Below are positions 8,931-18,996 of a stretch of 64,000 nucleotides of DNA, piece by piece. The notes beneath the pieces were generated by a model, which did no database searches, had not been told where the DNA came from, and saw nothing but the letters and a program-made list of their open reading frames with translations. The stretch is from SAR324 cluster bacterium JCVI-SC AAA005 (GTDB lineage: Bacteria; SAR324; NAC60-12): the NCBI GenBank assembly GCA_000224765.2, contig AGAU01000139.1:1-64000 (forward strand), given 5' to 3'. Position 1 is the stretch's first letter; every line of letters starts with the position of its first letter. A program made the translations under genes and the position numbers.

Positions 8931-9854
8931 TCAACTCCTAAACCAGCGATCCAACATCAAAAGAATCGCTTTTTGGGCATGGAGTCTGTTTTCTGCTTGA
9001 TCCAAGACTATGGATTGAGGGCCATCCAACACTTCGGAAGTAATTTCCCATCCACGTTCAGCAGGCAAACAGTGCATAATCTTAGCACCAGGAGCCGCTT
9101 TGGAAAGAATGTGGGAATTGATCTGATATGGCATCAAAAGTTGTCTCCTTTCGTTAGTTTTCTCCTTCTCTCCCATGCTGGACCATACATCTGTGTATAA
9201 AATCTTTGCATCCTGAACTGCTTCAACAGGATCATAAATTAACTTCACTTCTGAAACACCTTTTCGCTTTGAATACTCCACCAATTCCAAATCGGGTAAG
9301 GTTCTCTCATTTGTTCCAATCGTGAAATTGATGGGAACTCTTGAGGCAAAATTAAGCCAACTGTGGACGATGTTGTTCCCATCTCCCAAGTAACAGATGG
9401 GGGTTGCTGAAAGATCTTTGAAATTTTCTTGAATGGTCATTACATCGGCAAGGATTTGACACGGATGGCAAAAATCTGTGAGCATATTGATCACAGGTAC
9501 TGATGAGTTCTCTCCTAATTCCTTAGCCAGATTGTGCGAGTAAGTCCTAATCAAAATTCCGTCAACGTACCTTGATAAAACCTTGGCTGTATCTGCAACT
9601 GATTCTCGTTCGCCAAGTTTAAAGTCCTGATCAGTCAGGTACATACTACTTCCACCCAATTCACTGATCCCAACCTCAAATGAGACTCTGGTTCGAAGTG
9701 AATTTTTTTGAAAAATCAGGGCATAACTTCTTCCAGCTAACTCGTTGCGATATGGACCTATGGGACCTAAAGCTTTCAACTCAGCAGCCAGGCTTAAGCA
9801 ATCTAAAAGCTCTTGTTGTGTCCAATCTTGGAGACTAAGTAGATCTCTTTTCAT
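8931..9854 (-). CDS. argF: ornithine carbamoyltransferase
   Basis: Joins carbamoyl phosphate and ornithine to give citrulline in arginine synthesis. The carbamoyl-phosphate loop SLRTR (residues 52-56), HPCQ (130-133) and the ornithine-binding HCLPAERG (261 onward) are all in place. At 307 residues it has normal length. It starts nine bases after argJ on the same strand, so two consecutive arginine pathway enzymes are probably co-transcribed. Confidence 0.96.
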   Translation of the reverse strand: MKRDLLSLQDWTQQELLDCLSLAAELKALGPIGPYRNELAGRSYALIFQKNSLRTRVSFEVGISELGGSSMYLTDQDFKLGERESVADTAKVLSRYVDGILIRTYSHNLAKELGENSSVPVINMLTDFCHPCQILADVMTIQENFKDLSATPICYLGDGNNIVHSWLNFASRVPINFTIGTNERTLPDLELVEYSKRKGVSEVKLIYDPVEAVQDAKILYTDVWSSMGEKEKTNERRQLLMPYQINSHILSKAAPGAKIMHCLPAERGWEITSEVLDGPQSIVLDQAENRLHAQKAILLMLDRWFRS

Positions 9855-9863
9855 TTTGAATGA

Positions 9864-11048
9864 CTAAGTAGTGTAGAAAGCATTTTCAGCGACATAGCCC
9901 TCCGACAAATCACAACCCCAAACCATTTCAGAAAATGTCCCCATTCCAAGTTCAATTTCAATGAAGACTTCCTTTTCTTGAAGCATTGGTCTCAAAGCTT
10001 CAACTAAAGCAATATCTTCTGCGTGCTCAGCATCCAGACAGACCCTTGTTGCGTCTTTGCCAAAATGAATTTTTAGGTTTTCCAACTGAATCGGATAGTC
10101 AAAAACTTTTCCAATTGCCATGACGAATCTTCCCCAATTCGGATCTGCTCCGTAAATTGCTGTTTTTACCAAAGGTGAGTTGATAACCGATTTGGCAAAA
10201 AGAAGTGCTGACTTTTTGTTTTGGGCACCACTAATCTTAAGTTCAATCAACTTTGTCGCACCCTCTCCGTCTTGAACAATCTGCTTTGCCAGATCGCAAC
10301 AAAGCGCATTTAGCGAAATTTGAAAGTCGTTAGGATCAGTTTTCTTATGACCTGCACTCAACAAAACAACGGTATCACTTGTTGAGGTATCAGTATCAAT
10401 CGAAATTCGGTTGAAACTCTGATTTACAGCTTGCTGAAGCGCTGTCCTTAAATCTTCCGACTCCAAGTCTCCATCTGTGATGATGTATGAGAGCATTGTT
10501 GCCATATTCGGCTCAACCATCCCTGCTCCCTTTGCGATACCCAGAATTTTCGTTCCGCTTTCCAGAACAACATGAGCAAATTTTGGATAATGATCCGTAG
10601 TCATAATGGCGTTGGCAAATTGCGCACTAAAATCGGTACTGCTCCCTAAATGGTTGGCCAATATCTTACAACCGGTTTTAATTTTAGTTGTATCAAGTGG
10701 GCGTCCAATCACACCCGTGGAGGAAGGTAATACCATTTTAGGCGGTATATTCAATTCCTCCCCAAGCCAAGAACAAGTATTTCGAGATGCTTCTATCCCA
10801 GCAATTCCAGTCGCAACATTCGCATTTTTAGAATTAACCACAATCGCCTGAAGTATTCCATCAGCGACATGTTCCCTGCCAACAATTACAGGAGCACCAG
10901 GAAAATTGTTTTTTGTGAACACCGCGGCAGCGGCACACGGTTTATTCGCAACAATTCCACCAAAATCCAAACTCTGGTTTTTCAGTCCAATGTTAACACC
11001 ACCAAATCGAAAACCTGTAACCTGAATCAATTCACGTGAAATTTTCAT
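9864..11048 (-). CDS. argJ: bifunctional glutamate N-acetyltransferase / ornithine acetyltransferase
   Basis: ArgJ recycles the acetyl group between acetylornithine and glutamate in the cyclic arginine pathway. The precursor cleaves itself before a Thr nucleophile; the motif NMATMLSYI is present, with Thr184 counted from the ATG at 11048. That ATG overlaps the serS stop by four bases. An in-frame upstream start at 11087 would lie inside serS and is disfavoured. The C-terminus (GCDLSEGYVAENAFYTT) matches the family. Length, about 394 residues, is normal. Confidence 0.95.
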   Translation of the reverse strand: MKISRELIQVTGFRFGGVNIGLKNQSLDFGGIVANKPCAAAAVFTKNNFPGAPVIVGREHVADGILQAIVVNSKNANVATGIAGIEASRNTCSWLGEELNIPPKMVLPSSTGVIGRPLDTTKIKTGCKILANHLGSSTDFSAQFANAIMTTDHYPKFAHVVLESGTKILGIAKGAGMVEPNMATMLSYIITDGDLESEDLRTALQQAVNQSFNRISIDTDTSTSDTVVLLSAGHKKTDPNDFQISLNALCCDLAKQIVQDGEGATKLIELKISGAQNKKSALLFAKSVINSPLVKTAIYGADPNWGRFVMAIGKVFDYPIQLENLKIHFGKDATRVCLDAEHAEDIALVEALRPMLQEKEVFIEIELGMGTFSEMVWGCDLSEGYVAENAFYTT

Positions 11049-12310
11049 TTTGAAACGGGTGGGGGAATATCTGGCAACCCTAGGCATTTTGGAAGAGAGA
11101 CCGAACCATCAACTTGCTGCCCATTCTCAATGAGAGCAATCAGTGTTCTGGAAACGGCGATAGCAGTACCATTGAGCATATGAACAAATTGATTTTTACC
11201 TCCAGAATCCTTGAATCGAATGTTTAATCTCCGAGCTTGGTAGTCAGTACAATTAGAAGTTGAAGTAACCTCACCCCAATGACCTCTTCCTGGCATCCAT
11301 GCTTCTAAATCGTATTTTCGGAAAGCAGGGGCTCCCAGATCTCCAGTACAAATATCCACCACTCGATATGGAATTCCCAAATCACAATAAATTCTTTCCT
11401 CAATTTTCAGTAATTTCTCATGCATCTCGTTTGACTTTTCAGGATGTGTGAAAGCGAACATCTCAATTTTCGAGAACTGATGTACCCGGTAAAGTCCTCT
11501 AGATTCCCTTCCCGCTGCTCCGGCTTCTGTTCTGAAGCAATGTGAAAATCCCGCCATTAAAATCGGAAGTTCATCATCTGAAAGAATTTGTTCTGAAAGA
11601 AGACCGCCTAATGTAATTTCAGCTGTAGCGATCAAACACAGCTCGCTGTTTTCAAGAGAATAAATCTGAGCTGAATCACCTCTTGGTTGAAATCCTGTAC
11701 CCTGAACGACACTTGCCCTGGCTAAATCTGGTGTTATATGGACTGTGAAACCCTCATCTTGAAGCAGCTTTAGAGCATACTGTGCTAGAGCCAATTCTAG
11801 AAAAACTGCTTGGTTTTTTAGATAGTAAAATTTCTGGCCAACTACTTTTGATCCACCCTCGAAGTCCACCAGTTCAAGACTTTCCATTAGTGCCAGATGA
11901 TCTTTGGGCTCAAAATCGAAAATTCTAGGTTTACCTATCTCTCGTATAACCTTGTTAGCTTCTTCATCTGTACCAATTGGAGAATCAGGATGAGTAAGGT
12001 TTGGAATTTGAGATAATAAATTGCCTCTCTCGAACTCTGCCGACTGGTGAGCCACATTGAGTACCTCTTCATTTTGCTTCAGTGATTTTGATTCTTCTAT
12101 TAAAATTTGTTTTTCATCTGTGCTGAGTTTCGCCCTCATCTGATTGCTGATTTCGTTTCGCCTTTGGCGAAGCATATCTAGCTCTCCTTTCAAACTCCTA
12201 GCTAATTCGTCCTGCTCTAGAAGTGGGGCTACCAAATCTGGCAAATTTCTAAGTCGGCAATTTTCCGAAATTTTTGCAGGATCCTGGCGGATTACTCGAA
12301 GATCGAGCAT
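11045..12310 (-). CDS. serS: seryl-tRNA synthetase
   Basis: Class II synthetase charging tRNA-Ser. The N-terminal coiled-coil arm (about residues 30-100) begins MLDLRVIRQDPAKISENC. Motif 2 is FRTEAGAAGRESRGLYRVHQF-like and motif 3 is near VSRTLIALIENGQQ. The length of 421 is usual. In the C-terminal signature NGTAIAVSRTL, Thr-Ala replaces the commoner Ser-Gly/Leu. It lies 46 bases downstream of gatA and overlaps argJ, linking translation and arginine synthesis genes in one run. Confidence 0.96.
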   Translation of the reverse strand: MLDLRVIRQDPAKISENCRLRNLPDLVAPLLEQDELARSLKGELDMLRQRRNEISNQMRAKLSTDEKQILIEESKSLKQNEEVLNVAHQSAEFERGNLLSQIPNLTHPDSPIGTDEEANKVIREIGKPRIFDFEPKDHLALMESLELVDFEGGSKVVGQKFYYLKNQAVFLELALAQYALKLLQDEGFTVHITPDLARASVVQGTGFQPRGDSAQIYSLENSELCLIATAEITLGGLLSEQILSDDELPILMAGFSHCFRTEAGAAGRESRGLYRVHQFSKIEMFAFTHPEKSNEMHEKLLKIEERIYCDLGIPYRVVDICTGDLGAPAFRKYDLEAWMPGRGHWGEVTSTSNCTDYQARRLNIRFKDSGGKNQFVHMLNGTAIAVSRTLIALIENGQQVDGSVSLPKCLGLPDIPPPVSK

Positions 12311-12356
12311 GATTATAATTTATTCTGAGTTAATGAATTTGGACGAGATTTAATAC

Positions 12357-13826
12357 TTAAGAAAAACACAGAGGCGGTCGCGGAATATGGAAATCAGTTT
12401 TTGCTTGAATTTCAGCACAAACCTTCAGAAGCCGATGATCATCCAATGGCTTACTCATCAGTTGAAAGCCAATTGGCAATTTCTCTTTGCTCATTCCAGC
12501 AGGCATCGAAATCGCAGGGCATCTAGTAAAATTTGCCAAGACGCTATAGATGTCTTCAAGATACATTGCTAATGGGTTATCATTTTTTTCACCAAATTCG
12601 AATGGAACTCCAGGGCTTACTGGCCCTATCAAAAAATCAAATTCTGCCAGCAAGGCATGTATTTTTTTCTCAATGAACGTACGAATTTGATTCGCTTTTC
12701 CGTAGTAAGACTCGTAGTAGCCCGCACTGAGAACAAAAGTACCCAACATAATTCGACGCTTCACCTCAATTCCGAAGCCTGAATCCCTAGATTTTTTATA
12801 CAATTCATCAAGACTACCACTACTTCTTCTCACACCGTACCGAATTCCGTCAAATCTTCCCAAATTGGAACTGGCTTCCGCAAAAGATATGACATAATAA
12901 GCCGGTATCAAGCAGTCAAGGAATCCTAAGGATTTTTTCTCAACTGTGGCTCCTTGTTTCCCCAACCAATCTGCCAAGGAGATAGTTGCTTCTAAGACAT
13001 CTCCAGATGCTGTTTCAGAATCCAAATATTCATTTGGAAGGCAAAACTTCAAAGATCTGAGATCAATTTGCCCATCATATGAATCAAGCCTTTGCGCCAA
13101 GGATGTACTATCCTTGGTGTCAACACCCTGAATCGCATCAAACAGGTAGGCACTGTCCTCGGCTGTCCTTGTCAAACATCCTACTTGATCAAGAGACGAT
13201 CCATAAGCTACTAATCCATACCGAGATAATGCTCCGTAAGTTGGTTTGAATCCCGTAATTCCACAAAAAGACGCAGGCTGTCGGACAGAACCTCCTGTAT
13301 CTGACCCCAAAGCAGCGACTGCCATACCTGTAGCAACTGCAACAGCGGCACCTCCGCTACTTCCACCCGGAACCCTACTGGAATCCCATGGATTCAGAGT
13401 AGGGCCATAAGATGAATTTTCATTGGAAGAGCCCATTGCGAATTCGTCCATATTTGTGGTGCCAATTACCAAAGCATCTTGTTCTTTCAAAGACTTCACA
13501 ACTGTTGCATCATATGGTGAATGATAGCCGTCTAATATTTTCGAAGAACAACCTGTAGTTAGATTGGGGTCTTCAATACTGATGTTATCTTTGATAGCAA
13601 CAGGCAAACCGGCCAACTGACCCACACTTTCACCATTCGAAATTTTCTTACCAATCTGCTGAGCACGCTTTATAGATATTTCCCTAGGCACTAAGCTTCT
13701 GTAAACATTCAATTCTTGATCAAATTTTTCGATTCGATCGTATACCAAATTGACCAGAGCAGTGGGATCTAACTCACTAGTTTGGATTTTCTGAACCAGC
13801 TGTGAAAGTGAAAAATCAAGAATCAT
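12357..13826 (-). CDS. gatA: aspartyl/glutamyl-tRNA amidotransferase subunit A
   Basis: Amidase subunit of GatCAB, which releases ammonia from glutamine to convert Glu-tRNA(Gln) or Asp-tRNA(Asn). The amidase Ser-cisSer-Lys triad is visible: Lys79 in LPVAIKDN, Ser156 in GGSSGGA and Ser180 in DTGGSVRQP. The 489-residue length is normal. gatB and gatC are not in the window, so the complex is encoded at split loci. It heads the long minus-strand run that continues to about 3.8 kb. Confidence 0.95.
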   Translation of the reverse strand: MILDFSLSQLVQKIQTSELDPTALVNLVYDRIEKFDQELNVYRSLVPREISIKRAQQIGKKISNGESVGQLAGLPVAIKDNISIEDPNLTTGCSSKILDGYHSPYDATVVKSLKEQDALVIGTTNMDEFAMGSSNENSSYGPTLNPWDSSRVPGGSSGGAAVAVATGMAVAALGSDTGGSVRQPASFCGITGFKPTYGALSRYGLVAYGSSLDQVGCLTRTAEDSAYLFDAIQGVDTKDSTSLAQRLDSYDGQIDLRSLKFCLPNEYLDSETASGDVLEATISLADWLGKQGATVEKKSLGFLDCLIPAYYVISFAEASSNLGRFDGIRYGVRRSSGSLDELYKKSRDSGFGIEVKRRIMLGTFVLSAGYYESYYGKANQIRTFIEKKIHALLAEFDFLIGPVSPGVPFEFGEKNDNPLAMYLEDIYSVLANFTRCPAISMPAGMSKEKLPIGFQLMSKPLDDHRLLKVCAEIQAKTDFHIPRPPLCFS

Positions 13827-13911
13827 CGGGCAGGGAATATGTCTGAAAAAAAACTAGATTCAAAACTTATAATCTAATGAAAAACTTTGAAATCTATCAT
13901 GAATTTTAAAA

Positions 13912-13943
13912 TTGACAACACATTTGTGCATGACCACTATACT
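13912..13943 (+). promoter_or_regulatory. weak sigma-70-like promoter candidate upstream of the DUF3050 gene
   Basis: A perfect TTGACA at 13912 and TATACT at 13938 lie in the intergenic region between divergent gatA and the DUF3050 gene. The 20-base spacer is longer than the ideal 17, so the pairing is uncertain. Confidence 0.3.
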
Positions 13944-14033
13944 CAGATCAATTTAAAAACCTTGTTGTCCGGAAACAAAAAACGCTAAAATTTTTTTTAT
14001 ATTTTTAACCTTTACATTCACTTGGCTAAAACA

Positions 14034-14795
14034 ATGGAATCATTGAGATTGCTTAGGAAAGAGTTGCTAGAAAGGCAAATGGCGAATCAATTGGGCAGCG
14101 AAGAAGCCCTGCTTCAATTTATGTCTAACCACGTTTTTGCTGTTTGGGACTTCCAATCACTATTGAAAGCACTACAGCAAAGGTTGACTTGTGTTCAGGT
14201 ACCTTGGGCCCCAACATCTGATCGTGAGGCACGGAGACTTATTAACGAAATTGTTCTTGACGAAGAAAGTGGTCCTCACCCCGATGGAGGCTTTGCATCG
14301 CACTTTGAACTCTATTTGGATGCGATGAAAAAAGCTGGTGCTGATACCAATTTGATTGAGGAATGGCTCAAAACAATTGAAAATTCGAGAAACTTTTCAA
14401 CAGCAATCGCTTCTACAAACCTGCCTTCACATATCGTGAAATTTCTGAAAACCACCTTCTCCTTCATTGATAATGGATCGCTAGTCAGTATCGCTTCTTC
14501 ATTTTTGTATGGTCGAGAAGACATTATCCCAGATCTCTTCAGACAATTGGTTGAACGCCTGATTCATGAGGATCCTGACAAATGGAGATATTTCAAATTT
14601 TACCTTGAAGAGCATATTCATTGCGATGAAGAGAAACATGGCCCAGCTGCGGAACGACTGATACAGAGGATATGTGGAAATGATCCGATTCGATGGGCAG
14701 AGGCAGAGAACGCGGCGATAGTTGCACTAGCAGCTCGGATTGAACTTTGGGACGCGATGGTTGCTTCTCATGTAGAACACTCAGTGGCTGCCTGA
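14034..14795 (+). CDS. DUF3050 family heme-oxygenase-like protein
   Basis: The sequence matches the DUF3050 family pattern: FMSNHVFAVWDFQSLLKAL (about residues 30-50), CVQVPWAPTSDREARRLINE, a conserved EIVLDEESG...SHFELYLDAMKKAGADT block and later HCDEEKHGPAAERL. The family belongs to the all-helical heme-oxygenase-like fold. The His/Glu residues in these blocks could bind a diiron centre, as in other HO-like oxidases and oxygenases, but this is inference. The start is ATG 14034 or TTG 14022; neither has a good Shine-Dalgarno. The gene stands alone, divergent from gatA and before the sugar-transferase genes. Substrate unknown. Confidence 0.8.
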   Translation: MESLRLLRKELLERQMANQLGSEEALLQFMSNHVFAVWDFQSLLKALQQRLTCVQVPWAPTSDREARRLINEIVLDEESGPHPDGGFASHFELYLDAMKKAGADTNLIEEWLKTIENSRNFSTAIASTNLPSHIVKFLKTTFSFIDNGSLVSIASSFLYGREDIIPDLFRQLVERLIHEDPDKWRYFKFYLEEHIHCDEEKHGPAAERLIQRICGNDPIRWAEAENAAIVALAARIELWDAMVASHVEHSVAA

Positions 14796-15004
14796 ATTTA
14801 TGATAACTATACTAATGCGATTGAAAATTTTTACAGTTTGTCAAATCTATCTTCTGGAAATGATAGAAAGAGAAATCGTACCTTAGATTATGGGTTTGCT
14901 GCTGAGGGCTTGTCTTTCGCCCAATAAAAAAATTCCGCAATTCCAAAATAAATACAAATTTCATACAGCTAAAAAGATTTTGATGAGCATCAATGATTAA
15001 AGGG

Positions 15005-16123
15005 ATGGAACATCTAACAATCGCAATCAATGGGAGCCTGTTGCATCCGCAACCAACTGGTTTGAGCCGCTATGGGGTGGAACTCAGCAGTTGTTTACTG
15101 AGATTACTACCAAAAGCAAAAATCTACACGCAATTGAAAGAAATAGAAGATCTTTTCCCTGACCAAGTAGTCTCAAGTGGGCCTAGATTTCAACATCCAG
15201 CAAATTTTACCTCAAATCTAAAAAGACTTCTCTGGCTTCAAACACGGATGCGCCTGAATATTCATCTACAGAAACTCAAACTGAACTTCGCACCCATCGC
15301 AGAGGGGATGATAAATAGTCCAGTTCCTCAAATTGTCACGATCCATGATTTGCTGCCACTATATGATCCTGATTTTATGCCTCGATGGAAAATATACTAC
15401 AGAAAAATCCTTCCAAAAATCCTGAAAAATCATTGTAGAAAAATAATCTGTGTTTCAGAATTTACAAAGTTTGAACTGCTGAAATATTATCCCGAAGTTA
15501 ATGCAAATCAAATCAAAGTAATTTACCCCGGGTTCAACCCATTAAGATTTAGGATAAACAAAGGATTAAGTTCTTTGGAAAAATTTGGGTTCAGTGATTA
15601 TTTCTTAATGGTTGGAGAAGGAAGACCATACAAAAATTTAGAATTAGTACCAAAAGCCCTGAGTATTCACAGAGGAAATTCGGTTTTAGCCATTTGCGGT
15701 AGAATTCCAGCAGACGAGATGAAGAGAATTCAAAATGTTGCTAATGAAGCTGGCGTAGGCGAAAGGTTAAGGTGGTTGGGGTATGTATCAGACCAGGATC
15801 TGGGCCTATTGTACGAAAACTCTAAGGCTTTTATATTCCCTAGTCGTTACGAGGGTTTTGGACTCCCTTTGTTGGAAGCAATGTCATTCGGCACTCCTGT
15901 TCTTTGCTCAAAAGTTGCGAGCTTGCCTGAGGTTGGGGGGAGGGTTCCGATTTATTTTGATCCATCAGATCCAATGGATTTGAGCCAAAAAATGGAACTT
16001 TTAAATCAAAGCCAAACTCTTATTGAAAAAATGCGAACCGCTGGTTACCAGCGCGTGAAAAATTTCACTTGGGAAGAATCTGCTCAAAAGCATGTTGAAC
16101 TCTTCAAAAGCGTTTTAAATTAA
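15005..16123 (+). CDS. glycosyltransferase family 4
   Basis: A GT-B fold retaining glycosyltransferase, probably cytoplasmic and acting on a lipid-linked or surface glycan. The N-terminal half starts TIAINGSLLHPQPTGLSRYG with the acceptor loop. The C-terminal half has VGEGRPYKNLELVPKAL, a sugar-nucleotide contact, and FIFPSRYEGFGLPLLEAMS with the conserved E-x7-E motif, then GTPVLCSKVASLPEVGG. The likely start is ATG 15005; an upstream in-frame ATG at 14993 adds four residues. It ends convergently with the flippase, overlapping it by 20 bases. Donor and acceptor sugars cannot be told. Confidence 0.9.
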   Translation: MEHLTIAINGSLLHPQPTGLSRYGVELSSCLLRLLPKAKIYTQLKEIEDLFPDQVVSSGPRFQHPANFTSNLKRLLWLQTRMRLNIHLQKLKLNFAPIAEGMINSPVPQIVTIHDLLPLYDPDFMPRWKIYYRKILPKILKNHCRKIICVSEFTKFELLKYYPEVNANQIKVIYPGFNPLRFRINKGLSSLEKFGFSDYFLMVGEGRPYKNLELVPKALSIHRGNSVLAICGRIPADEMKRIQNVANEAGVGERLRWLGYVSDQDLGLLYENSKAFIFPSRYEGFGLPLLEAMSFGTPVLCSKVASLPEVGGRVPIYFDPSDPMDLSQKMELLNQSQTLIEKMRTAGYQRVKNFTWEESAQKHVELFKSVLN

Positions 16124-17315
16124 TTTTTTTTACTTCTTGAAAAACAACTATTCCACAAGCTAACGGCACAAAGCACTCGGTGATCAATGTTGACCAAACA
16201 GCACCAGTAGCTCCAAACTCTGGAATCCAGAGTAAATTCAAAATAATGTTAATTAACAAGCCACAAATTGTAAAAAATAAGTAAACTTTCTGTTTATCTA
16301 ATGCAACTAGTGATTGAGTCATGAGTGTACCTAGATATACTAGAGGTATTGCCCAGGAAAGAAGTTGGAGTAAGTTTCCAGCTTTACCAAATTCAGGAGG
16401 ATAAAATTCATTGAATAACCATACTGAAAAAAATGAAACCAGAAATCCAATCATAACACCAGAAATGCTCAAAATTTTAATACCTTTTTGAAAGGATGAA
16501 ATAAATCGGTTAGTTTGCGACAATGAACCTATTAGTGCGGCTGTGATGAGTGACGGGAGGAAGAAAGAACCTTCCACTACGACAAATGCTGAATTATATA
16601 AAGCGACTTCTCCTTCATCCACTAAGTATCCAATCATTACGGTGTCAATTCTGAAGTACATTTGTATTAAAACGAGTACTAGTCCAAGTGTCCATGCCTC
16701 TTTTAAAAGAAGTCGAAAATTAATTTCATCATTTTTATGGCCAAATGATTTGGTTTTATTAGTTATTATAAGCAACCAAATCAAACCAATTAGCCTTGGA
16801 ATAGCAATTCCCGCAGCAGCAACCCAAGGTTCTTTAAGATTGATTGACCAAGTAACTAACAAAATGCACAAAGACAGTAAATTTTGAATAGGTAAAACTA
16901 CAGATTCTACCCTTAGATCCTCAATTCCCCTAAAAAATCCAAATAATATTTGTTGTACACTATTGCAAATTAAATGAAGACCAAGAAAAAAAAGAAGTAT
17001 TGGGTCTGAACCTAATAAATAACCAATTATGAAAAAAACTGGTAAAATAATTGACCCTGCTATTTTTTGATATCGAAAAGCCAAAACTTTAACGCTTAAT
17101 TGTCCACGACTTGTCCATTTAGCAACTAATTGTGATAATCCCAACTCAAGAATTGGTTGAACAAGCATCAACCCAATAGACCAATGCAAAGCAAATACAC
17201 CATATCCATATTGTCCCAGTATGAGTGGAAGGAGTAGATGATAAATAAAGATCTCTCCTTTCGCTATTGTTTGTCCTAATATTCCCCATTTTAGATTATT
17301 CTTTAAAGTCTGCAA
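16104..17315 (-). CDS. polysaccharide flippase, Wzx/MVF-like
   Basis: 403 residues, strongly hydrophobic, with about 12 membrane segments in the pattern of the MOP superfamily oligosaccharide flippases. The start NNLKWGILGQTIAKGEIFI and GQYGYGVFALHWSIGLM are typical. The TTG start at 17315 is supported by AGGTG five bases upstream. It probably moves a lipid-linked oligosaccharide built by the neighbouring GT4 and GT2 enzymes. The gene runs head-to-head into the GT4 gene. Upstream lies 1.7 kb without an intact gene, which suggests that this polysaccharide locus has lost members. Confidence 0.85.
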   Translation of the reverse strand: MQTLKNNLKWGILGQTIAKGEIFIYHLLLPLILGQYGYGVFALHWSIGLMLVQPILELGLSQLVAKWTSRGQLSVKVLAFRYQKIAGSIILPVFFIIGYLLGSDPILLFFLGLHLICNSVQQILFGFFRGIEDLRVESVVLPIQNLLSLCILLVTWSINLKEPWVAAAGIAIPRLIGLIWLLIITNKTKSFGHKNDEINFRLLLKEAWTLGLVLVLIQMYFRIDTVMIGYLVDEGEVALYNSAFVVVEGSFFLPSLITAALIGSLSQTNRFISSFQKGIKILSISGVMIGFLVSFFSVWLFNEFYPPEFGKAGNLLQLLSWAIPLVYLGTLMTQSLVALDKQKVYLFFTICGLLINIILNLLWIPEFGATGAVWSTLITECFVPLACGIVVFQEVKKINLKRF

Positions 17316-18996
17316 ATTGACACCTTGTTCCTTTTTTTGAAAAGCACTATCGGTAGAAATCGATGAATATAATTTTTTTTATAAATTTTTATTCAAAGCT
17401 AAAAAATTATTTTGTCACTTTATAGCAATCTTTATTGTATTTATAGAAATTATGCGTGTGATCGATATTGAATTCAATACTAATCAAATGATCTCAGACA
17501 TTTTGGTTCTTTAAAAGAGAATAGAAATTCGAATTCATCATGATCCACTTTATTATATAACAAGATGTTTGCAAATTTGGATATCTGCAAGAATCAACCA
17601 TCAAAAATTTAGTCGAATTATTAGAAATATTTCAAAAGACTCTATCCCAGAGCCAATGCGAGCACGTCATGACGTATAGCACCCATAATTTCAGGGAGAA
17701 ATAAAACGACGACAAGGCAATTTTGGGAATTGAAAGAGTTATTAAACTTTAAGTACAAACAATCTCAGGTGGGGAGTGAGCAGAAGTATTGCAAAGTTTT
17801 GAATCAGATTGTGCCTACTTAATCATACAATTTCTTGATGACAGATCTTGGTTTTAAAAGTCTGGAGAAAGCAATGATTGAAAATAAAGAGATTAAGCTT
17901 GCCAAATTATTCAGAACTGGGGCTGCTCGATTACTCAAGATTTTTCATTCTGCGTGCACTATAAGGAGGGTCTTAGAAATTGGGCTAAGTACCAACATTT
18001 GCGATTTCATATCGACGCTAGTTTTTTGGTTAAATTTCAGGCAGATTGACAGTCTAATAATCGTTGAAAGAAATGCCAATGCATGACTACTCTTTACAAA
18101 ACAAATAAATTAATGGATGAAATAATTTCATTAGATGCCATCTCTCTCTCAACATCAAACTCTTACAACACTTGAAGGAACTACTCAAAAATTTAAACTG
18201 TTAAGAACAAACCAAATATTTTGAGATGTCTTCCTACAGAGCAGGTATAATCATGACTACCTCTTTGAGGTATGTCACCTCCCCAATTTCAGTTAAGCAA
18301 AAATGATTGATTTCACAATGGTGTGATTGAAGGATTGAATTTTTGAAGAAATTCCATATCAGAATTTGGGAGATCTTGTCGGTAGTGAACAAAAACAAAT
18401 TATTCATTCAACAGTCATTAATGATAGTAGATTTACAGCGAACCTTGTGCGTGCCAATGTGGTCTATTAGATGTCTGTACAGATTTATGGTGGGATCAAA
18501 AAACTTCATGGGCTTTTAAAATGTAAAAAATTCATGTTAGTGATCTGCTGTTCTTCATGACACCAGCCGCTTCATCAGACCCTTTAGCTAACATAACATT
18601 CTGAGTATTAGATTAAAATTATGCATTGGCATGTCTGAATGTCTCAGATTATAGCTTATTAAATCTTATTGCCCAATATCATGTTTTCCCCAGTACTTTC
18701 CTTAGAATCATAATTGCTCTTAGAAATTATCCCTGAAAACAAGACGATCGTCGGAAACCCTACCTCAATTTGTCGGGTCACTGATGCTCTTGATTGTGAA
18801 CATAAATAAGGCTTTAATTCATTGATAGTTCATCTAAAATTAAGTCAAGTATTTCTCAAACCTAATGTAAACCATGAATAATTGTTTGCAAACTCTGCAA
18901 CAATTAATAAAAATCTGTATTTTAAGAACATTTTCAACCACAGTTGGAATCTCAAATTTTTAATTCCTGAAAACGTAATCTTGGGAGTCAATTGAA
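17316..18996. other. 1.7 kb without an intact gene; decayed coding remnants
   Basis: No frame here is long or conserved enough to call a gene. The best stretch is an 83-codon plus-strand frame at 17835-18086 containing LAKLFRTGAARLLK. A homologous scrap (STGAARLLN) occurs at 63883-63909 with mainly third-position differences, so it descends from a real protein. Another segment, about 18340-18460, reads EEIPYQNLGDLVGSEQKQII in the plus direction between stops. I do not recognise the parent families. Interruptions by stops and frame changes indicate one or more old pseudogenes. Confidence 0.55.
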
